From the NCBI GenBank assembly GCA_902597865.1, contig CACJZL010000009.1:1-32723 (forward strand): DNA of 32,723 bases. The letters are read 5' to 3'. This DNA comes from an uncultured Pelagibacteraceae bacterium (lineage in GTDB: Bacteria > Pseudomonadota > Alphaproteobacteria > Pelagibacterales > Pelagibacteraceae). This document shows, one piece after another, positions 8,901 to 18,158 of this stretch; within the stretch, counting starts at the first letter, position 1; every line of letters starts with the position of its first letter. The notes under the pieces are model-generated. The model made no database searches and was not told the DNA's origin. It saw nothing but the letters and a program-made list of their open reading frames with translations. The translations under genes were made by a program, and so were the position numbers.

Positions 8901-9322
8901 TAATTTCTGCTTTCTTTTCTCTTTACTAAATCACCCAATTTTTTATTTTCAAAAAATGAGTTAATATGTAAGTCAAGTTCATCCCATAAGTTGTGAGTTA
9001 GGCATTTTGAAGATTTTCCATTGCAACCTTTTTTTGATTCTTTCTTGCACCCAACTGTTTTGACTTTTTCATCTAAAGCATAAAAAATATCTGAAATTTT
9101 CAGATCATTTATATTTTTAGATATAATGTATCCACCATTTGTGCCTCTTACACTTTTAACAATATTATTTTTTTTTAATCTTAAAAAAATTTGTTCTAAA
9201 TAAAGTAAAGATATACTTTGTCTAAGAGATATATCTCTTAAACTAACTGGGTTTTTCCCGTCAAACCTTGCCATGTCAGCAAGTGCCATTACAGCATATC
9301 GTGATTTAGTATTCAGCTTCAT
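8900..9322 (-). CDS. iscR: Rrf2-family Fe-S-sensing regulator, IscR-like
   Basis: A 140-residue winged-helix Rrf2 regulator. The ATG at 9322 gives the canonical start '[18 protein letters not shown]'; the open frame continues 44 codons upstream from a TTG, but that part overlaps the promoter. The helix-turn-helix covers about residues 26-65 ('[20 protein letters not shown]..'). The three cysteines of the cluster site are present at Cys92, Cys100 and Cys107, with His110 in 'KCLTHNLW', matching the (Cys)3(His)1 [2Fe-2S] ligand set of E. coli IscR with slightly longer spacing. As first gene of the suf operon it probably represses the operon when holo and relieves it when clusters are scarce. IscR and SufR are both used for such genes; the ligands favour IscR. 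Confidence 0.92.
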   Translation of the reverse strand: MKLNTKSRYAVMALADMARFDGKNPVSLRDISLRQSISLLYLEQIFLRLKKNNIVKSVRGTNGGYIISKNINDLKISDIFYALDEKVKTVGCKKESKKGCNGKSSKCLTHNLWDELDLHINSFFENKKLGDLVKRKESRN

Positions 9323-9340
9323 AATCCGCAATTTATGGGA

Positions 9341-9370
9341 CTTATATATATACCCGACTAAAATAGTCAA
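9341..9370 (-). promoter_or_regulatory. iscR-suf promoter with dyad operator
   Basis: On the minus strand a -35 TTGACT (9370-9365) is followed at 16-18 bases by an alternating TATATATAA tract (9352-9342) that serves as -10. Between and overlapping them lies the perfect inverted repeat GACTA-TTT-TAGTC (9368-9356), followed by CGGGT. A TTGACT/AGTC dyad overlapping the promoter is what an Rrf2/IscR operator would look like; autoregulation is inferred. The probable transcription start is only about 15 bases upstream of the iscR ATG. Confidence 0.65.
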
Positions 9371-9433
9371 GATTACACTAAAGAAAAAGACTCGCAAATT
9401 GACACTGCAATATGATAAATAAAGTTTTTTAGT

Positions 9434-9452
9434 GAGAATAATAATCATTAAC
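9434..9452. promoter_or_regulatory. Fur-box-like sequence
   Basis: GAGAATAATAATCATTAAC matches the E. coli Fur-box consensus GATAATGATAATCATTATC at 16 of 19 positions by eye, including the G/C positions 1, 13 and 19. It ends 4 bases before the hydrolase ATG and lies about 65 bases upstream of the iscR -35. Much of the consensus is A/T, which lowers the significance in this genome, but the position beside an Fe-S operon is suggestive. Confidence 0.35.
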
Positions 9453-9456
9453 AAAC

Positions 9457-10113
9457 ATGGAAAATAAAATTTTAGAAATCTTCATACCTGGACCTGCAGG
9501 AAGATTAGAAGCGAAATATTTTAAAAGTCAAAAAATTACATCTCCAATAGCTTTAGTTCTTCAACCTCATCCGCAATACGGTGGAACTATGAATAATAAA
9601 GTTGTTGTGGATACTTTTCATGCTTTTATGGATAACGGTTTTTCAGTTTGTAGAGTAAATTTTAGAGGTGTAGGCAAAAGCGATGGAGAGTTTGATAATG
9701 GTCAAGGTGAATTAGCAGATGCTGCAGCAGCTCTTGATTGGTTGGAAAGAGAAAATTTTGATAATTCTCAATGTTGGGTTGCTGGTTTTTCTTTTGGATC
9801 TTTAATTTCTATGCAATTACTAATGAGAAGACCTGAAATCAATAGATTTATATCTATATCTCCACAACCTAACGTTTATGATTTCTCCTTTTTATCTCCG
9901 TGCCCCACTTCTGGGCTAATGGTTTATGGGAAAAAAGATGAGCTGGTGCCTAAAGAGTATATTAATGAACTTGATAAAAGGCTTGCATCGCAAAAGGGAA
10001 TTAAAGTTGAATTCGAGTCTGTACCTGATGCAAATCATTTTTTTACAAAATCTGAAGAGAATTTAAAAAAAGTTTTAGATAAATATATAAAAAAAGAATC
10101 TGCTTTATATTAA
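9457..10113 (+). CDS. Alpha/beta hydrolase (COG2945-like)
   Basis: A 218-residue alpha/beta-hydrolase-fold protein. The nucleophile elbow is 'AGFSFGS' with Ser112; candidate acid and base are Asp161 ('YGKKDELVP') and His194 ('DANHFF'). The N-terminal 'GPAGRLEAKY', 'LQPHPQYGGTMNNKVV' and 'VNFRGVGKSDGEFDNGQGE' are typical of a short conserved proteobacterial group with no established substrate. It begins in the divergent region shared with iscR, with no clear Shine-Dalgarno sequence, and its stop overlaps the anmK stop by 4 bases. Probably a cytoplasmic esterase or thioesterase; specificity unknown. Confidence 0.88.
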   Translation: MENKILEIFIPGPAGRLEAKYFKSQKITSPIALVLQPHPQYGGTMNNKVVVDTFHAFMDNGFSVCRVNFRGVGKSDGEFDNGQGELADAAAALDWLERENFDNSQCWVAGFSFGSLISMQLLMRRPEINRFISISPQPNVYDFSFLSPCPTSGLMVYGKKDELVPKEYINELDKRLASQKGIKVEFESVPDANHFFTKSEENLKKVLDKYIKKESALY

Positions 10114-11237
10114 AAATTGTTCACAACTTCACCGCCTGTAGTAGGACTTTTACATCCTGTAGTATCAGGAAATGATATTGGCAACTCTAAGAAACTTCTT
10201 ATCGCCAAAAATGCGAAGGCTTGAGACTCTACATAGTCTCCATCCACTCCAAAATCATCTATTGGTTCAATTGACAAGTTTTTCGATATTCTAGACTTTA
10301 TATTTTGAATTAAAGATTTATTCTTTCTTCCACCTCCTGATACCAAAACTTTGCATGATTTTTTTATTTTTTCACTTAACATTGAAAATAGACCTCCTCC
10401 GATTATTGTCCCGGATAAGTCTGTTAAAGTTGCAGCACCATCTTCAAAGCTTACACCTCTTAAAAAGTTTATATCAAAATCTTTAGTGTCAAAAGAAAGT
10501 CTATTCTTATCAGGTCGATTATCAAAATTATCCAGAGCTTGGTTTAACATTAAATCATTTGTTTTACCCATTGCTGCATAAGCGCCATCTTTGTCAAAAT
10601 TTCCTTTTTTGTTTTTTCTGACCCATGCATCAATTAAACAATTGCCTGGCCCTAAATCTCTGCTTTTAAGATTATTTTGCTCATAATCCTCGATTATTGT
10701 AACATTAGAAATTCCACCAATGTTTAATATACATACAGGTAAATCAATTTTATTTTGTTTTACTAATACCTTATGAAAAATAGGAGCTAGTGGTGCTCCT
10801 TCACCGCCATTTTGAATATCCTTTTGTCTAAAATTATAAACGACAGTTTTTTGTGTTAGCTGCGATAAAAGTTTACCATCTCCTATTTGTTTAGAGATTT
10901 TCTTAGATGGATCGTGAAATATTGTTTGGCCATGAAAACCTACAAAATCAATTTTTATCTTTGTATTATTCATTATGTCCATTACTACTTTTGAGTGAAA
11001 AATAGTTAATTTTTTCTCCAAATCTTTAATCTCAGTGGAATATGTCTCAAGATCTTTTACAGTATTAATTTTATCTTTGAGAGAGTGTATTTTTTGACTA
11101 AAGTTATTTTCATATTCAAAATACTTGTTAATTTCTACTTTATAATTTGAACCCCCGTCAGAATTTATTAAAGATGCATCAACACCATCTCCAGATGTAC
11201 CACTCATTAACCCCAGGCTATAGTAATTTTTAGACAT
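10110..11237 (-). CDS. anmK: Anhydro-N-acetylmuramic acid kinase
   Basis: A 375-residue sugar kinase that opens and phosphorylates 1,6-anhydro-MurNAc to MurNAc-6-phosphate, recycling the cell-wall turnover product. Family motifs visible are the N-terminal 'GLMSGTSGDGVDASL' (9-23), 'VGFHGQTIFHDP' (about 99-110), 'NIGGISNVT' and the C-terminal 'VSGGGRKNKSL' ATP-binding part. The length is typical. It is divergent from tyrS across a 61-base spacer. No murQ is visible in the window. Confidence 0.95.
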   Translation of the reverse strand: MSKNYYSLGLMSGTSGDGVDASLINSDGGSNYKVEINKYFEYENNFSQKIHSLKDKINTVKDLETYSTEIKDLEKKLTIFHSKVVMDIMNNTKIKIDFVGFHGQTIFHDPSKKISKQIGDGKLLSQLTQKTVVYNFRQKDIQNGGEGAPLAPIFHKVLVKQNKIDLPVCILNIGGISNVTIIEDYEQNNLKSRDLGPGNCLIDAWVRKNKKGNFDKDGAYAAMGKTNDLMLNQALDNFDNRPDKNRLSFDTKDFDINFLRGVSFEDGAATLTDLSGTIIGGGLFSMLSEKIKKSCKVLVSGGGRKNKSLIQNIKSRISKNLSIEPIDDFGVDGDYVESQAFAFLAIRSFLELPISFPDTTGCKSPTTGGEVVNNF

Positions 11238-11298
11238 AATATTTATTTTTTAATTAAGTTAGTATAGGTATATTGAAACTGACTTATTTTATAAAAAA

Positions 11299-12531
11299 AT
11301 GAAAAATTCATTCCTTAAAGAGTTTAATGAAAGAGAATATTTTAATCAATGTACTAATTTAGAGTCTCTAAACGGGTTAATGGATAAGAAAAAAATAAGG
11401 GCTTATATTGGTTTCGATTGTACTGCTCAAAGCTTACACGTTGGAAGTTTACTTCAAATTATGTGTTTAAGATTGTTGCAAAAACATGGACACCAACCAA
11501 TTATATTGCTCGGAGGAGGTACTACAAGAATAGGTGATCCCTCGGGTAAAGAAGAAACAAGAAAAATTCTTACAGAAAAAGAGATCGAAAAGAACATAAA
11601 AAATATCAAGAAAGTTTTTTCAATATTTCTGAACAACAAAAATTCTAAAACCCGTCCTATTTATGTAAATAATTATAAGTGGCTGGGTAAACTTAATTAT
11701 ATAAAGTTTTTAAGAGATATCGGAAAACATTTTACTATTAATAAAATGCTAAGTTTTGATAGCGTTAAACTTAGATTGGAGAGAGAGCAATCTTTAAGCT
11801 ATATGGAATTTAACTATATGATACTGCAAGCATATGATTTTTTAGAACTTAACAAAACAAAAAATTGTTTAATGCAAATTGGTGGTTCTGATCAATGGGG
11901 TAATATCGTTAATGGTGTTGAATTAGTAAAAAGATATTCAAGCAAGCAAGTTTACGGTTTAACAACGCCACTAATAACTTTAGCATCTGGTGCTAAAATG
12001 GGCAAAACGGAAAAGGGAGCTGTTTGGTTAGACAAAAAACTCTTATCATCCTATGACTACTGGCAATTTTGGAGGAACACAGATGATAGAGATGTTGTTA
12101 AATTTTTAAAGATGTTTACTGATAAGGATGTCTCTGAAATCGAAAACATAAAAGATAAAAATATAAATGATTTAAAAACTCTTCTAGCTAATGAAGCAAC
12201 CACTCTTTTACATGGTAAAGCAGCCGCAATAAAAGCTTCAGATACTGCAAAAAAAACATTCGCAGGTGGCTCAGGGGATGAACTGCCAGTTATACAAATC
12301 AAAAAAGATCAAGTTAATAACGGAATAAATATTGTTGATCTGTCTATTAAAACTAATTTGTTTAGTTCAAAAAGCGAAATAAGAAGAACAATAAAAAATT
12401 CTGGTTTAAAAGTAAATAACTCTACAGTTACTGATGAAAATTTAGCAATTAATGTATCCGACTTTAAAGATGATGTTTTAAAACTTTCTCATGGTAAGAA
12501 AAATCACGTATTAATAAAATTTACTGGCTAG
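11299..12531 (+). CDS. tyrS: Tyrosyl-tRNA synthetase
   Basis: A class Ic synthetase charging tRNATyr. The 410 residues match the bacterial TyrRS length. Visible are the HIGH equivalent 'HVGS' (47-50), the tyrosine-binding 'GFDCTAQSLHVG', 'GGSDQWGNI' (195-203), the KMSKS equivalent 'KMGKT' (233-237) and a C-terminal S4-like RNA-binding domain (about 340-405). The start ATG has no obvious Shine-Dalgarno sequence; an A-rich run precedes it. Its stop overlaps the convergent AsmA-like gene by 11 bases. Confidence 0.97.
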   Translation: MKNSFLKEFNEREYFNQCTNLESLNGLMDKKKIRAYIGFDCTAQSLHVGSLLQIMCLRLLQKHGHQPIILLGGGTTRIGDPSGKEETRKILTEKEIEKNIKNIKKVFSIFLNNKNSKTRPIYVNNYKWLGKLNYIKFLRDIGKHFTINKMLSFDSVKLRLEREQSLSYMEFNYMILQAYDFLELNKTKNCLMQIGGSDQWGNIVNGVELVKRYSSKQVYGLTTPLITLASGAKMGKTEKGAVWLDKKLLSSYDYWQFWRNTDDRDVVKFLKMFTDKDVSEIENIKDKNINDLKTLLANEATTLLHGKAAAIKASDTAKKTFAGGSGDELPVIQIKKDQVNNGINIVDLSIKTNLFSSKSEIRRTIKNSGLKVNNSTVTDENLAINVSDFKDDVLKLSHGKKNHVLIKFTG

Positions 12532-14725
12532 TCTTTTTTATTTTTTCTAATGTTCTTGTAATAAATCTAGGAGTTAAAGTTTTAATTGGATTTACACTCG
12601 TTTTTAAATCATCTGGATAGCCCTTTATCTTAAAACTTACTCCAAAGACACCTTCTCCAGCTTTTTTACCCACAAGTAAATCTCCAATTACCGGAATTGA
12701 ACCAATAACTTTATTTACAGTAGTTGCAGGTACCAGTGTACCTCTGAGACTTACCAAATCATCTTTTTGAATATACCCATCCATCAATATAGATATCGAA
12801 GGCCCTAAAGAATAGATTTCCTCAATCGTCATAAGCCCATCTTTGTTATTAAAAATCATTTCAAATTCATTAAACCTTATTCCCTCTCCAGTCAAAAGAT
12901 CTGCAATTCCCTGTAAAGAAGCAAGAGTAAGTAATTTTGTTAGTGCTGGTACTTCTTTTAATTTAAAATCAAAAATTTTCAAATTAGAATTTGAAACTTT
13001 ATTTTTTTCAATAGAGTCAAACTTTAAATAACCACCCTCAAAACCTTTTATAAAATCATATTTTTTTACCAAGGGTTTTGCATTACCAGCGAATAAGTCT
13101 GTTATCTTTTCATTGTTGGAATTCGTTTTTATTGAAAGTTTTAAATCTTCTTTAGTTGAAAATTGTGAGGATAGAACTAAATCTTTAATTTGATTATTAT
13201 TTAAGATCATATCTGCTTTTAAATTAGTTAAATAATCTTCATTTGTAATGTAAATGGTATTAAAATTTATTATTATTTTAGAATTTAATTTTTCAAAGAC
13301 ATCAAAAAAGTTTCTGTCACTCTTTGAAAATAATATTCTATCAAGGATTTTTGTTCCATCAAATATTTTGCTATTAATTGAATAATTACTTTTTTTTCTT
13401 TTAATATTCAATTGACTAATTTGATCATTGTTGTTTACGAGGTCAATATCAATTTGATCAATTCTTTTTAATTTTTTTTTTGAATTTAAATTGATATTTT
13501 TAATTTTGATTAAATTTTTAGATTCAACGAAGTTTATTTTATTTAAAAAGACTGAATTATTCTCATTTATAAAACCTTCTACAATAAGATTACTTTTAAC
13601 ATCTTTTTTTTTTGTATAATTCAAAAGTTCAAGATTTAGTGCGTTACTTTTGACCTCAAAATCTGTTTTAAAAAAAATTTTATCTTTTTTCTTCTCAACT
13701 GAATAACTTAGGCGATCTATATCTTCATTAATATTTAATTTACTATCTCCTGATATTTTATAATTTCCATTTTGATAATCTAAATTTACAATATTATTAT
13801 CAAATTTTACTCCATCTTTGTAACCTGGAAAAAATTCCTTTAAGCTAGAGTTCGGGTATTCTAAGCTTTCTATATTAAATTTTGAATTTGCTTTAATATT
13901 TGAAAATTTAAACTTTTTACTTAACTCAAAAGAAAACTTATTATTTGAAGAAAATATAATTTTATCATTTTTAATACTCCCTAAATTAATTTGGAATATT
14001 TTTGATATCGACTTAAGATTAAGATCATTTTTTGATGTAGAAATATTACCATTAAACAAAAATGCGCTGTCTTTTTCTTTTATTCTAATTTCGTCTGATT
14101 TAAATTTTATATTCTGATAAAAGGATGAGGCATTGTAAATGACGTAATCATTATTTTTTAAGATAAAACCAAATTTTATATTCTCAATAATATCTTTATT
14201 TAGTAACCTTAATTTAACATTTTCAAGATCGCCATCTATTATATAATCTTTTGAGATGCTGCCGTCCTCAGAAAAATTTATCTTGGCTTCTACGGATATA
14301 TCTCCAGATTTCACCATCTTTTTTAAAATGAACAATTGTGGAGTATTTTGAAAGCCTCTGCCAAACTCAATCAAATCTTTAACCTTATTTTTTTTTGTAA
14401 TAAATTTTAGATTTTCTATTTTTGCATCTTGAGTAAAAAGAGATAGCAAAGGTAAAACAGTGCTTATACTTTGTAACTCTATTTTGTTTTTTTTATACAG
14501 TATAATTGGATTTTTTGTTTTGGCCTCTAATCTAAAGCTTCCTATATCTAGAAAAATCTTAATCTTATCTAACTTAATATCGAAATCACTATCTCTCTGT
14601 GAAATTTTCTCATTAATAATTCCATTAAGTTTATCAGTATTTATTCCGTAAACACTTAGATAAATACAAAACGCAATTATTAAGAAAATTATAATTAAAA
14701 ATATTTGAGAAATTTTTTTAAGCAT
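12521..14725 (-). CDS. AsmA/YhdP-like membrane-anchored envelope protein
   Basis: A 734-residue protein with one N-terminal membrane anchor (about residues 5-27) and a long periplasmic body of lysine/asparagine-rich beta strands. The conserved part is the C-terminal AsmA-like domain: 'LKEVPALTKLLTLASLQGIADLLTG', 'GIRFNEFEM', 'SISILMDGYIQ', 'LRGTLVPATTVNKVIGSIPVIGDLL' and 'GVFGVSFKIKGYPDDL' (given as short parts, about residues 575-720). AsmA-like and YhdP proteins are thought to form lipid-conducting grooves carrying phospholipid to the outer membrane. The start overlaps the prfB stop by 8 bases, so it is in the mrcA-prfB transcript. Family-level call is good; a specific name is not safe. Confidence 0.8.
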   Translation of the reverse strand: MLKKISQIFLIIIFLIIAFCIYLSVYGINTDKLNGIINEKISQRDSDFDIKLDKIKIFLDIGSFRLEAKTKNPIILYKKNKIELQSISTVLPLLSLFTQDAKIENLKFITKKNKVKDLIEFGRGFQNTPQLFILKKMVKSGDISVEAKINFSEDGSISKDYIIDGDLENVKLRLLNKDIIENIKFGFILKNNDYVIYNASSFYQNIKFKSDEIRIKEKDSAFLFNGNISTSKNDLNLKSISKIFQINLGSIKNDKIIFSSNNKFSFELSKKFKFSNIKANSKFNIESLEYPNSSLKEFFPGYKDGVKFDNNIVNLDYQNGNYKISGDSKLNINEDIDRLSYSVEKKKDKIFFKTDFEVKSNALNLELLNYTKKKDVKSNLIVEGFINENNSVFLNKINFVESKNLIKIKNINLNSKKKLKRIDQIDIDLVNNNDQISQLNIKRKKSNYSINSKIFDGTKILDRILFSKSDRNFFDVFEKLNSKIIINFNTIYITNEDYLTNLKADMILNNNQIKDLVLSSQFSTKEDLKLSIKTNSNNEKITDLFAGNAKPLVKKYDFIKGFEGGYLKFDSIEKNKVSNSNLKIFDFKLKEVPALTKLLTLASLQGIADLLTGEGIRFNEFEMIFNNKDGLMTIEEIYSLGPSISILMDGYIQKDDLVSLRGTLVPATTVNKVIGSIPVIGDLLVGKKAGEGVFGVSFKIKGYPDDLKTSVNPIKTLTPRFITRTLEKIKKTSQ

Positions 14726-15816
14726 CTAGTTTGAATAGAGAGTTTTCTAAAAAGTTATCTATATCTCCATCTAATATCTTTTGTGGATCACTTGACTCAT
14801 GATTAGTCCTATTGTCTTTGACTAATTGATATGGGTGCAAAATATATGATCTTATTTGATGACCCCACCCTATGTCTTTTTTAGCCCCCTGATTGTTTTC
14901 GTTTTCTTTTTCTCTCTTTTCCAGTTCAAAATTATATAATCTCGCTTTAAGCATTTGCATACAAGTTTCTTTATTTTTATGTTGAGATCTTTCGTTTTGA
15001 CACTGTACGACTATTTTAGTTGGAAGATGTGTAATCCTAACAGCGCTGTCAGTTGTATTTACGTGTTGTCCACCAGCCCCACTGGATCTGTATGTATCAA
15101 TTCTTAGGTCTTTTTCTAAAATTTCAACATCAATATTCTCATCAACTACAGGATAAACCCAAACACTTGCAAAACTAGTATGTCTTCTGGCACCAGAATC
15201 AAAAGGAGATATTCTTACCAACCTGTGTATTCCGGACTCTGTTTTAAGCCATCCAAAAACATAATCACCAGATATTTTTATAGTTGTTGATTTGAGACCT
15301 GCTTCGTCACCTTTATGTTCACTAATAATATGGTTTTTAAATTCTTTTGATTGAGCCCATTTCATATACATTCTTCTAAGCATCTCTGCCCAGTCTTGAC
15401 TTTCTGTTCCGCCAGCACCAGCATGGATTTCTAAAAAACAATCATTGCTATCAGTTTCTTTTGAAAGAAAACATTTAATCTCATTTTTCTTAACAGTGTT
15501 TTTAAGTTTTTTAATGTTTTCTAATGTTTCTTGAATTAAGTTTTTATTATTTTCCTCCAAGGCTAGATTATAAAACTCCTCCAAATCATTTAAATATTTT
15601 GTGGTTTCTTTATAAGAATTTATTAAAGTTTCATGGAATTTTTTTTCTTTAAGAACTTTTTGAGCCTCAGATTTATCTTTCCAGAAATTTTCGGATAAAA
15701 TTAGTTTATTATACTTATCTAATTTTTTTTCAAAGTCGTGTTTTTCAAAGATACTCCTTTATTCTTTGATTAACTTTGTTGACTTCAGTTACATTTTGAA
15801 AGAATTCTTCACTCAT
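14718..15816 (-). CDS. prfB: Peptide chain release factor 2, with +1 programmed frameshift
   Basis: RF2 recognises UGA and UAA stop codons. The gene is in two frames: 23 codons from the ATG at 15816 (MSEEFF...IKEYL) end at an in-frame TGA (15745-15747); skipping the T at 15747 continues GAA AAA CAC... for 342 codons to the stop ending at 14718. The product is 365 residues, the same length as E. coli RF2. The second part keeps the 'SPF' stop-codon-reading tripeptide ('RISPFDSGARRH') and the catalytic 'GGQ' ('SSGAGGQHVNTTDS'). The uninterrupted frame appears to start at TTG 15584, but that is an internal Leu codon. The ATG shares its A with the mrcA stop (TAATG), and the stop overlaps the AsmA-like gene by 8 bases. 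Confidence 0.95.
15745..15759 (-). promoter_or_regulatory. RF2 autoregulatory recoding site
   Basis: Minus strand: AAGGAG (15759-15754), TAT, CTT, TGA (15747-15745). This is the conserved bacterial RF2 site: an internal Shine-Dalgarno element 3 bases upstream of the CTT slip codon, followed by a UGA that RF2 itself must read. Low RF2 makes the ribosome pause and slip +1. The base after TGA is A rather than the C seen in E. coli. Confidence 0.93.
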
Positions 15817-18158
15817 TAATAGAATCTTAATATATTATCATTGTTAAATCTATTATTAATTTTTTTTGAAATATTTGTTTTTTCGAGAACTTTATCGCTT
15901 TTAAAAGACTCTATTAACGTTTTCTTCGAGGCAAAGCTTACTTTTTTTCCAGTTTTAGAATCAACAACCATCATAGTAATATTTTCAGGTACTTTAAATG
16001 GTCTCGTGTTTTCTTTTTTTAAAGCTGATTTAATAAAACTTTTAAAAATTGGCATCGCTGTTTTGGCTCCAGTTTCAAATTTTCCAAGGGATTTTGGTTC
16101 ATCATAACCAACATAAACACCTATTACTAAATCTGACGTAAAACCTATAAACCAAGTATCTGTATTTTTGTTTGTTGTTCCAGTTTTTCCAGCAAGATCC
16201 ATTTTTAAATCTCTTAATTTTTTTGCAGTACCGGTTTTAGTTGCTCCCTCTAAAATTGAAGTAATTTGATAGGCGGTCTGAGGTGAGAAAATTTGTTTGG
16301 AGTCGTCTTTAATTTCAGGCACTTCATTGCTCTGTATAGATATATCTTTACAATTTTTACATTTTCTTGCCTCAGTTTTATATATTGTGTTTCCTTCACT
16401 ATCTTGGATTCTATCTATAAGCTTTGGTTCTATCAATTTTCCACCATTTACAAATGAACAATATGCACTTGTTAATTTTAGCAAAGTAGTCTCGGCAGAT
16501 CCCAAAGAAATTGAAAGTAGTTCATCTGGATTTTCGTATATACCAAGTTCTTTAGAAATTTTAGTTATTTTTTTTAAACCTAAGTCCTGAGAAATTCTTA
16601 CAGTCATAAGATTTCTTGATTTCTCAAGACCCATCCTCAATGTTGATGGTCCATAAAATTTTTTACCATAATTTTCAGGTTTCCACATTTTTAAATCTGT
16701 ACCTTGAGCTAAAACTAAGGGTGCATCCAAAACTAATGTTGAGGGAGAATAGCCATTTTCTAAGGCAGCAGCATAAACAAAAGGTTTGAATGCAGATCCC
16801 GGCTGTCTTTTCGCTTGTGTTGCTCTATTAAACTCACTTTTAATAAAACTAAAGCCACCACTTAGAGCTAAAACTCTTCCGTTGTAAGGGTCCATTACAA
16901 CGATTGCTCCATTTGCAGTGGGAAGTTGTTTTAAAATGTACTCGTTAGACCCATCTTTTTTTTTTGCATAAATCATATCCCCTTCTTTGAAAGAGGTATT
17001 TTTTTTTCTTGTCCATTTAATATTTTCATTAGTAATATAACCCGTGTCACCATCTGAAGTAACTATTTCAAAGTTTGAAATACCAATTTTCGTAACTCTA
17101 GCAATTTTCCAATTTAGAGTTTTTTCAAGTTTTTTTAATTTTATCTCTTTGGGCCAATCTTTTATACTAAGATTAATATTTTGAATTGGTCCCCTCCATC
17201 CTTTTCTTCTATCATATTTTTCTATCCCCTCACGTAATGAAATTGTTGCTAATTTTTGAAGTTCTAGATTAAGAGGTGTTTTAATATTTAATCCCTCTTT
17301 ATAAACTTTGTCATAGCCTAATTGTTTAATAGTATTTTTTCGAATTTCCTCAACATAATATCTAGAGTCTTCTAAAAATACTTTTTCTCTTTTCTTTAGT
17401 ATAATCTTAGTATTTTTTAAATCTTCATATTTTTTTTTGTTAATAAATCCATTATCTAGTAAATTTTTTAAAACTAAGTCTCTTCTAAATTTTGCTAGTT
17501 TTTTGTTTTTGTAAGGATTGTATCTACTTGGTGCTTTAGGTAAGGCAGCTAATAAGGCTGCCTCAAAATATTCAAGCTCGTCAACAGATTTATCAAAATA
17601 TTCTAAACTTGCAGATGCGATACCATAAGTTCCTTGACCTAAATAAATTTGATTAAGATAAAGTTCAAGAATTCTTTCTTTGCTTAAACTTCTCTCTATT
17701 CTAAATGCCAATATAGCTTCTTTAATTTTTCTATTTAAACTGACTTCATTAGACAATAGAAAATTCTTCGCTACTTGTTGTGTAATTGTAGAGGCGCCCT
17801 CTAACCTTCTTGAGTTTACTATATTTGAAAAGTTCTTAATCACTGCTCTAAGAACTCCCTTTGCATCAACACCAGGATGATCAAAAAAATTTTTATCTTC
17901 TGCAGAGAGAAAAGCATTTATGACTTTTTGTGGAATTGAGTTGTAAGGAATAAAAATTCTTTTCTCAGATGAAAAATCTTGAATTAAATCACCATCTCCA
18001 GAATAAACTTTACTAGATACAGGCGCTTTATAATTTTTTAAAAATTTATAATCAGGTAAATCGTTAGAAAAACCCCACAATATTGAAATGGTTACAATCA
18101 ATAATAGTAAAATCGATGATAGAAAAATTATTAATGTTTTCTTAAAATATTTGCTCAT
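15816..18158 (-). CDS. mrcA: Penicillin-binding protein 1A (glycosyltransferase/transpeptidase)
   Basis: A 780-residue class A PBP that polymerises glycan strands and cross-links peptides at the outer face of the inner membrane. It has a short cytoplasmic tail, a membrane anchor (about 8-30), the GT51 domain with 'AEDKNFFDHPGVD' (catalytic Glu87) and 'GASTITQQVAKN' (121-132), an OB-like insert (about 330-410), and the transpeptidase domain with 'SAFK' (455-458, nucleophile Ser455), 'SRN' (514-516) and 'KTGT' (658-661). A second KTGT at 641-644 is upstream of the catalytic one. Cys600 and Cys603 form a CxxC in the periplasmic part. First gene of a transcript with prfB and the AsmA-like gene; divergent from the RNase gene. 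Confidence 0.96.
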   Translation of the reverse strand: MSKYFKKTLIIFLSSILLLLIVTISILWGFSNDLPDYKFLKNYKAPVSSKVYSGDGDLIQDFSSEKRIFIPYNSIPQKVINAFLSAEDKNFFDHPGVDAKGVLRAVIKNFSNIVNSRRLEGASTITQQVAKNFLLSNEVSLNRKIKEAILAFRIERSLSKERILELYLNQIYLGQGTYGIASASLEYFDKSVDELEYFEAALLAALPKAPSRYNPYKNKKLAKFRRDLVLKNLLDNGFINKKKYEDLKNTKIILKKREKVFLEDSRYYVEEIRKNTIKQLGYDKVYKEGLNIKTPLNLELQKLATISLREGIEKYDRRKGWRGPIQNINLSIKDWPKEIKLKKLEKTLNWKIARVTKIGISNFEIVTSDGDTGYITNENIKWTRKKNTSFKEGDMIYAKKKDGSNEYILKQLPTANGAIVVMDPYNGRVLALSGGFSFIKSEFNRATQAKRQPGSAFKPFVYAAALENGYSPSTLVLDAPLVLAQGTDLKMWKPENYGKKFYGPSTLRMGLEKSRNLMTVRISQDLGLKKITKISKELGIYENPDELLSISLGSAETTLLKLTSAYCSFVNGGKLIEPKLIDRIQDSEGNTIYKTEARKCKNCKDISIQSNEVPEIKDDSKQIFSPQTAYQITSILEGATKTGTAKKLRDLKMDLAGKTGTTNKNTDTWFIGFTSDLVIGVYVGYDEPKSLGKFETGAKTAMPIFKSFIKSALKKENTRPFKVPENITMMVVDSKTGKKVSFASKKTLIESFKSDKVLEKTNISKKINNRFNNDNILRFY

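Noticed and set aside
9399..9404. TTGACA as -35 of the hydrolase gene
   Set aside because: No acceptable -10 at 16-18 bases; the nearby TATGAT is only 6 bases away.
9376..9434. CACTAAA (9376-9382) and TTTAGTG (9428-9434) inverted repeat
   Set aside because: Seven A/T-rich bases separated by 45 bases is expected by chance at this base composition.
9323..9454. N-terminal extension of the IscR-like protein from a TTG at 9454
   Set aside because: It would cover the promoter and dyad, and the canonical Rrf2 start is the ATG at 9322; the extra 44 residues look like translated spacer.
15585..15744. Apparent gene-free gap between prfB (starting at 15584) and mrcA
   Set aside because: The +1 frame continues without stops from 15746 through 15584, and the upstream 23 codons plus recoding site complete RF2, so the gap is coding.
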